From assembly GCA_020199905.1 (NCBI GenBank), contig JAIVJS010000081.1:30050-94049 (forward strand): a stretch of 64,000 bases of DNA. Direction: 5' to 3'. Each line of letters opens with the position of its first letter. Within the stretch, counting starts at the first letter, position 1. The notes below the pieces were generated by a model that was given only the letters and a program-made list of their open reading frames with translations, did not search any database and was not told where the DNA came from. Below are positions 44,178 through 51,514 of the stretch, piece by piece. This stretch comes from Acidobacteriota bacterium (GTDB lineage Bacteria > Acidobacteriota > Thermoanaerobaculia > UBA5066 > Gp7-AA6). A program made the translations under genes and the position numbers.

Positions 44178-44297
44178 AAGAGTTCGTGAAACCAGTGTTC
44201 GCCTCTTGCCACGTCCTCCCGCCGTCAGTCCTCTCGAAAACCCCCGCTCCGCAGGTGCCGGCGTATAGCGTTTCCGGGAGAGAGGGGTCACCAAGCA
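44178..44297 (-). pseudogene. BNR/sortilin repeat fragment
   Basis: About 40 codons, GDPSLPETLYAGTCGAGVFE then RTDGGRTWQEANTGF, with one Asp-box. No start, no continuation. Confidence 0.5.
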
Positions 44298-44353
44298 GGA
44301 CTCCGACTCGAACTTGAATCCAAGACCGTGGTTGATTCTGTTCCACGCAGAAT

Positions 44354-44470
44354 TTGAAGACGACTCGAAGACCGGGAATCCACGGCATCGTCGGCCACAA
44401 CTTCCTGCGTGAATTTGTCGTCACGATCGAATACGAGGGCTCGCGGCTCCGGCTGCGAAGCCCGCCAAAC
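44354..44470 (+). pseudogene. Aspartyl-protease C-terminal fragment
   Basis: GIHGIVGHNFLREFVVTIEY then EGSRLRLRSP resembles the second half of retropepsin-like bacterial aspartyl proteases (DGILGHDFLRRFVVTID...). Only this piece remains. Confidence 0.5.
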
Positions 44471-44545
44471 GGGAGTCGACCCGCCCGGGGCGGCGCCGCT
44501 GGCGACGCGCCCGGATATGCTCCGCCTCTGACACGGAGGTCTTCC

Positions 44546-45253
44546 ATGCGGGTTTCCATCGCGCGTCGGTTGTTCGTGTGCGCCGGGTGGCTCATCGCCC
44601 TGTCGATTTCGGGTCAGGACCTCACAGTCCAGTCGAAATTCACCATGGGCAATTCCGAATCCCCGATGACCCAGTACGTCACGTCCGAGTACGGCCGTTC
44701 TTCCTCCGCGCAGGCCGATACGATCGTCCACTTCCCGACCGGCCGCATGACCATGATCGATCACAAGAAGAGGCAATACTGGGAAGCGACCGTCGACGAC
44801 ATGGCCGCATATTGGGAGAAGTTGACGCGCTCCATGCGGGGAACGCCGCTCGAGGACATGTTCGGAGGCCGCACCGACCCGAAGCTCGAGAAGCTGCCGG
44901 GAAAACAGAAATTTGCGGGGTACGACTGCGAACGGTGGTCGCTCTCGATCGGCGACGTCCTGGAAATGGACCTCTGGGCGGCGCCGGGGCTTCAGCCTCC
45001 GCCGCGCTATTACGACAGCCGCAAACTGGCGGCGACCGCCATGGGACCCATGGGCCAGCTCTTCCAGAGAGTCTACGAAGAGCTCCGAAAGGTGAAGGGG
45101 TTCCCGCTCTCGACGGCCATCATCATCCGGACCCCGATGTCGCGCACGCAGACACTCGAGGAGGCGACCGAGGTCAGGAAGGGCCCGATACCCGCTTCGA
45201 CCTTCCAGGTGCCCGACGGCTACAAGAAGGTGAATTCGCCCTTCGTCAAGTAG
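44546..45253 (+). CDS. Secreted DUF4412-like protein
   Basis: 235 residues from ATG 44546 (GGAGG 7 nt upstream). Signal peptide RRLFVCAGWLIALSISGQ. Mature part: LTVQSKFTMGNSESPMTQYV, IVHFPTGRMTMIDHKKRQYW, KLEKLPGKQKFAGYDCERWS, GDVLEMDLWAAPGLQPPPRY and TAIIIRTPMSRTQTLEEATE. These beta-rich features fit the DUF4412 group of exported proteins (LolA-like fold). Function unknown. 32 nt before the M20 peptidase gene, perhaps co-transcribed. Confidence 0.7.
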   Translation: MRVSIARRLFVCAGWLIALSISGQDLTVQSKFTMGNSESPMTQYVTSEYGRSSSAQADTIVHFPTGRMTMIDHKKRQYWEATVDDMAAYWEKLTRSMRGTPLEDMFGGRTDPKLEKLPGKQKFAGYDCERWSLSIGDVLEMDLWAAPGLQPPPRYYDSRKLAATAMGPMGQLFQRVYEELRKVKGFPLSTAIIIRTPMSRTQTLEEATEVRKGPIPASTFQVPDGYKKVNSPFVK

Positions 45254-45271
45254 CGTACCGGCCCTGTTGGA

Positions 45272-45277
45272 TAGACT
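45272..45277 (+). promoter_or_regulatory. Possible -10 box close to start
   Basis: TAGACT, eight nucleotides, then ATG 45286; no ribosome site. Confidence 0.3.
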
Positions 45278-45285
45278 CCTCGCTC

Positions 45286-46785
45286 ATGAACAGAAGAACG
45301 TTTCTCCAGGGTGCCGCGGCCGGCGCGGCCACCCTCGCCCTTCCCGCGCGCCTGACGGCGGCGTCCGGAGCCGATCTCCGGCCGGTTCTCGGCGAGGTGG
45401 AAAAACACCATGGCGAGGCCGTCAAGCGTTTGCAGGACTGGATCCGTCAGCCCTCGATCGCCGCGGAGAACCGCGGGATGTCCGAGGGCTGCGAGATGCT
45501 GATTCGCATGCTGCGGGAGGCCGGGTTCGGGAGGGCGGAGAAGGTCCCGACCGACGGCTCGCCCGGCATCTTCGCGACTCTCGACGCCGGCGCCCCGAAG
45601 ACCATCGGCATCTATTTCATGTACGACGTCAAGCAGGTCGATCCGGCGGAATGGTCCTCTCCCCCGTGGGACGCCGCAATCGTCGACAGGCCGGGACTCG
45701 GCAAAGTGCTCGTCGGCCGCGGCGCCGTCAACCAGAAGGGGCCGGAGGCCGCCTTCCTGGCCGCCCTGCACGCGTTCCGCGGCGCGAATCGCAAGCTGCC
45801 CGTGAACCTCGTCCTGGTCGCGGAGGGCGAAGAGGAGATCGGCTCCCCTCATTTCCCGCAGATCGTTCGCCGGCCCGAGATCCAGTCCGCGCTCGGCCGC
45901 TGCTCCGGGGTCTTCATGCCGTTCGCGAGCCAGGGTCTCGACGGCCAGGTGACCGTGACCCTCGGGGCGAAGGGAATCATCGAGCTCGAGCTGACGTCGA
46001 CCGGCGAGAAGTGGGGACGCGGACCCCGGCTCGACGTGCATTCGAGCAACAAGGCGCGGATCGACAGCCCCGTGTGGCATCTCGTGCAGGCGCTCGTCAC
46101 GCTCGTCTCGCCAGACGGCAACACGCCGACGATCGAGGGACTCTCCGACCGCGTGCGTCCGCTCTCGGCCGCCGAAAAGGGAATGATCGCGGAGAGCGCG
46201 CGCCGGCTCGACGAGGCGTCGCTGAAAAAGCAGCTCGGCGTCGCGCGCTGGTCGAAAGACGCGACCTTCATCGAGTCTCTCGAGCGTCTCGCCGGAGAGC
46301 CGACGGTCAACATCGAAGGACTCGTCGCCGGATACACCGGGCCGGGTGGCAAGACGATCCTGCCGCACAAGGGCGTCGCCAAGATCGACATGCGGCTCGT
46401 GCCCGACATGACGGCCGCCGGCGCTCTCGACGCGCTCAAGAAACACCTCGCGAAAAAGGGCTTCGGAGACATCGACGTCAACATGACGGGCGGCTACGAT
46501 CCGACCACCACGCCGGCGGACTCCGCTCTCGTCCGGGCGCAGATCTCCGTCTACAAGCGCTCCGGGATCGACCCGATCCTGTGGCCGCGGCTGGCGGGCT
46601 CCTGGCCGGGATACGTTTTTACCGGCGATCCCATGAAGCTGCCCGCGGGCCACTTCGGGATGGGGCACGGCTCCGGCGCCCACGCTCCCGACGAGTACTA
46701 CCTGATCGAGTCCTCGAACCCGAAGATCCAGGGCTTCGACGGGGCCACGCGCTCGTTCATCGAATATCTCGGGGAGCTGGCGTGA
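45286..46785 (+). CDS. Exported M20 family dipeptidase
   Basis: 499 residues. Twin-arginine signal MNRRTFLQGAAAGAATLALP. M20 metal site: the first ligand region is altered to GIYFMYDVKQVD (usual form HxDVQP; here Tyr precedes the Asp), followed by GRGAVNQKGPEAAFLAALHA (usually GRGxxDxKG; Asn replaces Asp), then AEGEEEIGSPHF. Other parts: VDVHSSNK-like LDVHSSNKARIDSPVWHLVQ, NIEGLVAGYTGPGGKTILPH, and FGMGHGSGAHAPDEYYLIES. The changed ligand residues suggest different metal use or a non-canonical activity, as in some M20 proteins of this clade. Confidence 0.85.
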   Translation: MNRRTFLQGAAAGAATLALPARLTAASGADLRPVLGEVEKHHGEAVKRLQDWIRQPSIAAENRGMSEGCEMLIRMLREAGFGRAEKVPTDGSPGIFATLDAGAPKTIGIYFMYDVKQVDPAEWSSPPWDAAIVDRPGLGKVLVGRGAVNQKGPEAAFLAALHAFRGANRKLPVNLVLVAEGEEEIGSPHFPQIVRRPEIQSALGRCSGVFMPFASQGLDGQVTVTLGAKGIIELELTSTGEKWGRGPRLDVHSSNKARIDSPVWHLVQALVTLVSPDGNTPTIEGLSDRVRPLSAAEKGMIAESARRLDEASLKKQLGVARWSKDATFIESLERLAGEPTVNIEGLVAGYTGPGGKTILPHKGVAKIDMRLVPDMTAAGALDALKKHLAKKGFGDIDVNMTGGYDPTTTPADSALVRAQISVYKRSGIDPILWPRLAGSWPGYVFTGDPMKLPAGHFGMGHGSGAHAPDEYYLIESSNPKIQGFDGATRSFIEYLGELA

Positions 46786-46852
46786 AACCGGTCGTCGGTT
46801 CTCCGTGTTCAGTTTTCAGTACCGGGCGCTCATTTCGGGTCGATGCTCCGAA

Positions 46853-46887
46853 CTCTCGACTTTCAACTCTCAACTCTCGACGTCAAC
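46853..46887. repeat. Heptamer array CTCTCGA/CTCTCAA x5
   Basis: CTCTCGA, CTTTCAA, CTCTCAA, CTCTCGA, CGTCAAC; ends one nucleotide before the TTG start of the PilZ gene. A TTCAGTT pair lies at 46808-46821. Confidence 0.88.
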
Positions 46888-46888
46888 C

Positions 46889-47800
46889 TTGAAGCGGCTC
46901 GTCGACCTGACCATCGAGGACCTCGCCGCCACCGCCGTGTGGCGCTATGAGGGCGGAACGGGAGACGAAGCGCTGGTCGTTCCCGCCGAGCGAGACTCGC
47001 TTTCGGCGATGGACGAAGAGGTCTTTCTCGCCGCGACGGAATTCACCCTGGCCGATGGAAGCCCGCATCCCGGTTTCTGCTTTCCGGTGGACGACAGCGG
47101 AATCGACTACCTGCAGCCCGTGATCGTGACGAACGAACGCCAGGTCCGGTTCTGGTTCGAGGGTCCGGTGCTGGCGGAGACCCTCGCCGCCCAGTGGGCC
47201 GCGCTCGGCCGGACCGGACCCGACGTCTTTCCCGTGACCTTCCGGTGTCCCGTGCCGGTCGACGGGCGCATCGTGACGGGCGTCATCCCCCAGATCGAGT
47301 TTTCCCCCGACGTCGCCGCTCCGCCGGCTCCGGCCGCGAAGTCCCAAGCCGATGCCGAGGACGTCGACGCGCCCCGAAGCACGGCGACCGGCATGCGGCG
47401 CGCGAACGGGTCCTTTCTTCTCGCGCGGCCCGTTCGCGCGCGGCAGCCTCCTCGAAGCGGAGCCGAGCCCGGCGAAAAGCGCCGGGGCCCCCGGCACCCC
47501 GTCGAGATGACGGTCGATTTCGATCAGGACTCGTCCCAGGGAACGGGGGTGATCTCCAACATGTCGCGCGGCGGCATGTTCGTGCGGACCCCGAGGGTCC
47601 CGAACACCGGCCCGCAGCTGCGCCTGACCGTCCACCTGCCGGACGGCCGGACGCTTTTCCTGAAAGGCAAGGTGGTCCGCAGCGCTGCCGGCCCCGAGCC
47701 CTCGCCCAACGTTCCGGCGACCGGTTTCGGCGTGCGCCTGGCCGCCGACTCCCCCGACTATGCGAAGTTCCTGTCGCAGCTCCAGAACAAGCCGAAGTGA
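46889..47800 (+). CDS. PilZ-domain protein
   Basis: 303 residues from TTG 46889; extending to GTG 46805 would translate the heptamer array, so TTG is preferred, though no ribosome site is seen. The N-terminal ~145 residues (IEDLAATAVWRYEGGTGDEA, FCFPVDDSGIDYLQPVIVTN, QVRFWFEGPVLAETLAAQWA) form an uncharacterised beta domain. A disordered Pro/Arg linker leads to a C-terminal PilZ domain (~200-300): EKRRGPRHPVEMTVDF (RxxxR-like) and VISNMSRGGMFVRTPRV (NxSxxG), which bind cyclic-di-GMP. Probably a c-di-GMP effector in motility, adhesion or secretion control. Confidence 0.75.
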   Translation: MKRLVDLTIEDLAATAVWRYEGGTGDEALVVPAERDSLSAMDEEVFLAATEFTLADGSPHPGFCFPVDDSGIDYLQPVIVTNERQVRFWFEGPVLAETLAAQWAALGRTGPDVFPVTFRCPVPVDGRIVTGVIPQIEFSPDVAAPPAPAAKSQADAEDVDAPRSTATGMRRANGSFLLARPVRARQPPRSGAEPGEKRRGPRHPVEMTVDFDQDSSQGTGVISNMSRGGMFVRTPRVPNTGPQLRLTVHLPDGRTLFLKGKVVRSAAGPEPSPNVPATGFGVRLAADSPDYAKFLSQLQNKPK

Positions 47801-47878
47801 GGGCGAAGGGCAAAAGCGCAGATCTCAGCTCTGAGCGCACAACCCTCGACTCTCCACTCCGAATTCAGCGAGTCCCGC

Positions 47879-48597
47879 ATGAACCGACTTCTCTTCGCGG
47901 CCTCCGCAGTCCTCTCGACGGCCGGCGCGCTGTCGGCGCAGACTTCCGCGAGCTCGAGCTCCCCGCCCTCGCGGAAAGGATGAAGCGGCAGATCGCCGAG
48001 ATCGAGACCATCGCGAACAATCCGGAGCCGCCCACGTTCGCCCAACACCCTGGAGCCGATGGAGCGTTCCGGCGAGCTCCTGACGCGCGCGGCGAAAAAT
48101 CTTCTTCAACCTCACGCAGTCGACGCACGAGCGACGCGATGCAGAAGATCAAGAGCGAATACGCGCCGAAGCTCGCCGCGCAGCAGGACGCGATCTCCCT
48201 GAACTCGAAGTTGTACGCGCGCGTGAAGGCCGTGTACGACGCGCGCGAGGGCTCGAAGCTCGATCCAGAGGCCAAATTCCTGGTCCAACGATATTTCCTG
48301 AACTCCGTGCGCCGCGGTACCACAACACGTACTTCGCGCACATCTGGGGCGGGGGCTATTCCGCCGGGTACTCCGCCTACCTCTGGAGCGAAGTCCTCGA
48401 CGACGACGCGTACTAACTGGTTCAAGGAGGACGGCGGCAGGACCCGCGCGAACGGACAGCGGTTTTGCGACATGATCCTTTCGCGCGGAGGCACCGGCGA
48501 CCCGGCGGCGCTCTACCGGGCCTTTCGCGGCCGCGACCCCAGGGTGGAACCGCTGATCGAGGAACGAGGCTTGAAGCCGCCCGCCGGCAGCCGGTGA
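47879..48597 (+). pseudogene. M3 peptidase (peptidyl-dipeptidase Dcp type), central deletion and frameshifts
   Basis: ATG 47879 gives a signal peptide (NRLLFAASAVLSTAGALSAQ). Other frames carry RMKRQIAEIETIANNPEPPT, MQKIKSEYAPKLAAQQDAIS and LDPEAKFLVQRYFL from the N-terminal third. At about 48317 this jumps to RYHNTYFAHIWGGGYSAGYS, AYLWSEVLDDDAY, GQRFCDMILSRGGTGDPAAL and DPRVEPLIEERGLKP, the extreme C-terminus. About 450 residues including the HExxH site are missing. The remnant cannot be an active peptidase. Confidence 0.8.
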
Positions 48598-48614
48598 GCC
48601 GCAGGAGGAAGACG

Positions 48615-49061
48615 ATGCGCACTGCACACGGGATCGTTCTCATGCTTCTTCTCGGGGCCGCCGCCGGGGCGGCTCCGCCCGAGGATCCGGTCCGGCAGGT
48701 GGAGAGCCTGGAGCGGGAGCTCGTGGCGGCGATCGCAAAGACCGATCTGACCGCGTACGACCGCATCGTCGCGGACGACTACGTCGCCATCGAAGCCTCG
48801 GGGAAGGAGAATCCGAAGGCGGAGATCCTCGCGTCGTACCGGGCGGGCACCCGGCGCTACACGAACCTCGAGATCTTCGACGTCCGGGGCCGGGTGTTCG
48901 GCGACACGGCGATCGTCGGCGCGCGGACCAAGGGGCTCCGCCGCGAAGGAGACCGCGACATTCCGAACAACGTGCACTACATCCGGGTCTATGCGCGCCG
49001 CGACGGGCGCTGGCGCGCGGTCGCGCAGAAGTCTTCGCCGGTTCCCGACGCGGCGCAGTAG
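48615..49061 (+). CDS. Exported DUF4440/NTF2-like protein
   Basis: 148 residues from ATG 48615 (AGGAGG 7 nt upstream). Signal peptide RTAHGIVLMLLLGAAAGA. NTF2-fold features: VRQVESLERELVAAIAKTDL, TAYDRIVADDYVAIEASGKE, KAEILASYRAGTRRYTNLEI, RVFGDTAIVGARTKGL and YIRVYARRDGRWRAVAQKSS. The DUF4440 family has unknown or varied small-molecule roles. The related gene at 38823 is damaged; this one looks intact. Confidence 0.8.
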   Translation: MRTAHGIVLMLLLGAAAGAAPPEDPVRQVESLERELVAAIAKTDLTAYDRIVADDYVAIEASGKENPKAEILASYRAGTRRYTNLEIFDVRGRVFGDTAIVGARTKGLRREGDRDIPNNVHYIRVYARRDGRWRAVAQKSSPVPDAAQ

Positions 49062-49253
49062 CGGTCTAGCGAACGCACAGGCCAGGGCGATCGAGGCCGC
49101 CAGGTCGTTCTCGAGTGCGGTCACAACAGGGAGCTCGAGGCGCCCGGCGAAGTCGCCAGAGCCATGGAGGAGGTCGTCGAGAGCGTGCGGAAGAAACGGG
49201 TCCGCTGAACCTTCGCGGCGCCATCTCGCGCCACTTCGTGGGACGATGGCCCG

Positions 49254-50084
49254 GTGGGAGACGACCTCCGGGCGAAGGCAGAGCTCCTCCTGGCGCTGCA
49301 CCAGCCGGGACGGCCCCTCGTCCTGGTGAACGTGTGGGACGCCGCCTCCGCGAGGATCGTGGAAGACGCCGGTCTTCCGGCGGTGGCGACGACGAGCGCC
49401 GGAATCGCGTTCTGCCACGGCTACCCGGACGGTCAGAAGATTCCGCGAGATCTCATGCTCGAGGCCATCAGCCGGATCTGCCGAGCCGTCTCCGTTCCCG
49501 TGACCGCCGACATGGAGGCGGGTTACGGCCCCACCGCCGACGAGGTCCGGGAGGCCGCCGGCCGCGCCCTGGAGGCGGGCGCTGCCGGATTGAATCTGGA
49601 GGATGGGACAGGCGACGCCGCTGGCCCTCTGGCCTCCGTCTCTCTCCAGCGGGAGAAGATCCGCGCGATTCGAGAAGCCGGCGACGCGCGCGGCGTACCG
49701 ATCGTCATCAACGCGCGAACGGACGTCTTTCTCGACGCCGTCGGCGCGCCCGAAGAGAGATTCGGACAGGCTGTCGCACGGGGGCACGCCTTCCGCGAGG
49801 CCGGCGCGGATTGCGTGTTCGTCCCCGGCGTGACGGACAGGGACGTCATCGCCCCTCTGGTGCGGGAGCTCGCCTTCCCCGTCAACGTCCTCGCCGTCGC
49901 GGGCAGCCCGCCGATACGGGAGCTCTCGGCCGCCGGCGTGGCGCGAGTGTCGCTCGGTTCGGGCCCCATGCGCGCGACGATGAGTCTTCTGCAGAGGCTC
50001 ATCCAGGAAGCCATCACCCAGGGCTCTTACACGGAGCTCGAGGGCATCGTCTCGCACGCGAGCATGAACGGTCTCATGCGCTAG
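49254..50084 (+). CDS. Isocitrate lyase / PEP mutase superfamily protein
   Basis: 276 residues from GTG 49254 (a GACGAT box lies six nucleotides upstream). Signatures: RPLVLVNVWDAASARIVEDA, GLPAVATTSAGIAFCHGYPD, SVPVTADMEAGYGPTADEVR (metal site), AAGLNLEDGTGDAAGPLASV and GVPIVINARTDVFLDAVGAP. The family cleaves or forms C-C and P-C bonds on pyruvate-like substrates (2-methylisocitrate lyase, PEP mutase, oxaloacetate hydrolase). The usual KxCG lyase loop is replaced (AFCHGYPDG), so it is the uncharacterised PEP-mutase-like branch. Confidence 0.85.
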   Translation: MGDDLRAKAELLLALHQPGRPLVLVNVWDAASARIVEDAGLPAVATTSAGIAFCHGYPDGQKIPRDLMLEAISRICRAVSVPVTADMEAGYGPTADEVREAAGRALEAGAAGLNLEDGTGDAAGPLASVSLQREKIRAIREAGDARGVPIVINARTDVFLDAVGAPEERFGQAVARGHAFREAGADCVFVPGVTDRDVIAPLVRELAFPVNVLAVAGSPPIRELSAAGVARVSLGSGPMRATMSLLQRLIQEAITQGSYTELEGIVSHASMNGLMR

Positions 50085-50085
50085 T

Positions 50086-50125
50086 ATCCCGGCATCCGGC
50101 AATCCCGCCATCCGGCAATCCCGCC
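50086..50125. repeat. 16-bp tandem repeat in the cupin leader
   Basis: Two perfect copies of ATCCGGCAATCCCGCC (50094-50109, 50110-50125) after a partial copy; ends 22 nt before the cupin ATG. Confidence 0.8.
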
Positions 50126-50147
50126 GCCCTCAACGAGAGGAGACTCC

Positions 50148-50660
50148 ATGAAAAGGGTCGTGACGACTGCCCTCGCTCTTACCTTCGCGCTATTCGGCTG
50201 GGCGCTCGCCCGGGAAAAGGCCCCATCCAGGAAGGGCGCGGCGGGAGCCGCGAAGGCTCCGACGCACCACGTCCTGAACGCCAGCGAGATCACGTGGGGC
50301 GAGGCCCCTCCGGGGCTGCCGGCTGGATCGAAGGTGGCGCTCCTCCAGGGAGATCCGGGAAAGCCCGGCATGTTCACGGTGCGCGTCAAGGCCCCCGACG
50401 GGTATCGGGTTGCGAAGCACTGGCACCCCACCGCCGAGCACCTGACGATTCTCTCCGGGAGCTTCAACGTCCTCATGGGCGACGGCACCGACATGTCGAA
50501 GGCCACGGCGCTGACCGCCGGCGCCTTCGCCACCATGCCCGCGAAAATGCGCCACGAGCTCGTCTGCCGGGGCGAGACGGAGTTTCAGGTCTCCGCGATG
50601 GGCCCCTTCGTCATCACCTACGTCAACCCTGCGGACGACCCCCGGAAACCGTCCCCCTAA
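50148..50660 (+). CDS. Secreted cupin-domain protein
   Basis: 170 residues from ATG 50148 (GAGGAG 5-6 nt upstream). Signal peptide TTALALTFALFGWALA. The cupin barrel spans ~55-160: GLPAGSKVALLQGDPGKPGM, RVAKHWHPTAEHLTILSGSF with HxHPxxEH metal ligands, MGDGTD and MPAKMRHELVCRGETEFQVS (third His). The layout fits exported single-cupin proteins (DUF4437-like) of unknown substrate. A REP-like repeat begins right after its stop. Confidence 0.85.
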   Translation: MKRVVTTALALTFALFGWALAREKAPSRKGAAGAAKAPTHHVLNASEITWGEAPPGLPAGSKVALLQGDPGKPGMFTVRVKAPDGYRVAKHWHPTAEHLTILSGSFNVLMGDGTDMSKATALTAGAFATMPAKMRHELVCRGETEFQVSAMGPFVITYVNPADDPRKPSP

Positions 50661-50661
50661 T

Positions 50662-50782
50662 CGGGGTCAGGTCTTTATTATACACTAAGCGGTGGCCCGC
50701 TCGTCCCGGAGCGGGTCACCGGCCTCCGGACGTCGGCTCCAGGCACGCTGACGGGGTCATGTCCTCATGCACTAAGCGTGGC
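50662..50782. repeat. Pair of REP-like direct repeats
   Basis: Two related ~30-nt copies: CGGGGTCAGGTC...CACTAAGCGGTGG at 50662-50695 and CGGGGTCATGTC...CACTAAGCGTGG at 50752-50782, 56 nt apart. They flank a GC hairpin-prone stretch (CCCGCTCGTCCCGGAGCGGG). The GGGGTCAGGTC head is like ends of REP/IS200-type mobile elements; no transposase is present. Confidence 0.5.
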
Positions 50783-50837
50783 GGCGGAGATGCTCATCAA
50801 CGGCCGCCGCCGCATCGCTTGCCCCACCGATCCCACG

Positions 50838-51431
50838 CTAGCGGCGGATTTTGTCCTCGTAGTCGATTCTGTTGATGTAACCCTCGGAGCCGGCATAGCT
50901 GATCACCTTTCCCGGAACGCCCACGACGACGGCGCTTTCCGGGACGTCGCTCGTCACGACGCAGTTCGCACCGATCGCCGCGTTGTTCCCCACCGTGACC
51001 GCTCCGACGAGTTTGGCGCCGGGCCCGATATAGACGTTTTCTCCGATCGTTGGATAGCCCTTGTTTCGGCCGCGACTTCCCTCTCCCAGCGTCACGCCGT
51101 GCGAGAGATTGCAGTTCTTACCGATCCGGCTATTCGCGTTGACGACAATGCCTCCCGAGTGCGCGATGTAGAAGCCGCTTTCAATCTGCGTCTGGTACGG
51201 GATGCTGATGCCGAGCTTGTACGTGTAGTGCCTCAACATGATCCAGGCGAGCGGATAGAGCGTGACCTTCAACGCCGGATGCCCAATCGAGAACTGGCAC
51301 GTCCGCATCCAGAAGTTGTATCTGTAGGCATCCCCGAAGATGAGGGTGCGCAGGAAAGGAAGAAATCTCGTGTTTCCGCGGATCCGGTACAGGTCGGAGA
51401 GAACGAGGAAGCGGTACTCCAGATAGTTCAA
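50838..51431 (-). CDS. Serine O-acetyltransferase-like hexapeptide-repeat transferase
   Basis: 197 residues from TTG 51431 (GGAGGTG 5 nt upstream). N-terminal helices (LEYRFLVLSDLYRIRGNTRF) precede a left-handed beta-helix: IESGFYIAHSGGIVVNANSR, IGKNCNLSHGVTLGEGSRGR, PTIGENVYIGPGAKLVGAV and TVGNNAAIGANCVVTSDVPE. The active-site His are in the IAHSGG and SHGVTLG turns. The length and Tyr-rich N-terminus resemble CysE-like enzymes in polysaccharide clusters rather than housekeeping CysE. It looks more AT-rich than its neighbours and sits beside the REP-like pair, so transfer is possible. Confidence 0.82.
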   Translation of the reverse strand: MNYLEYRFLVLSDLYRIRGNTRFLPFLRTLIFGDAYRYNFWMRTCQFSIGHPALKVTLYPLAWIMLRHYTYKLGISIPYQTQIESGFYIAHSGGIVVNANSRIGKNCNLSHGVTLGEGSRGRNKGYPTIGENVYIGPGAKLVGAVTVGNNAAIGANCVVTSDVPESAVVVGVPGKVISYAGSEGYINRIDYEDKIRR

Positions 51432-51514
51432 CGCGCCACCTCCGGCGAAAACAACTCTCCGGAGAAGCGAGGCCGCCCGCGCAGCCGAAGCCCGGAGATC
51501 GACGACCGGCCACT

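Noticed and set aside
49070..49208. C-terminal fragment of an alpha/beta hydrolase (GHNRELEAPGEVARAMEEVV)
   Set aside because: Similarity is too short and generic to list as a feature.
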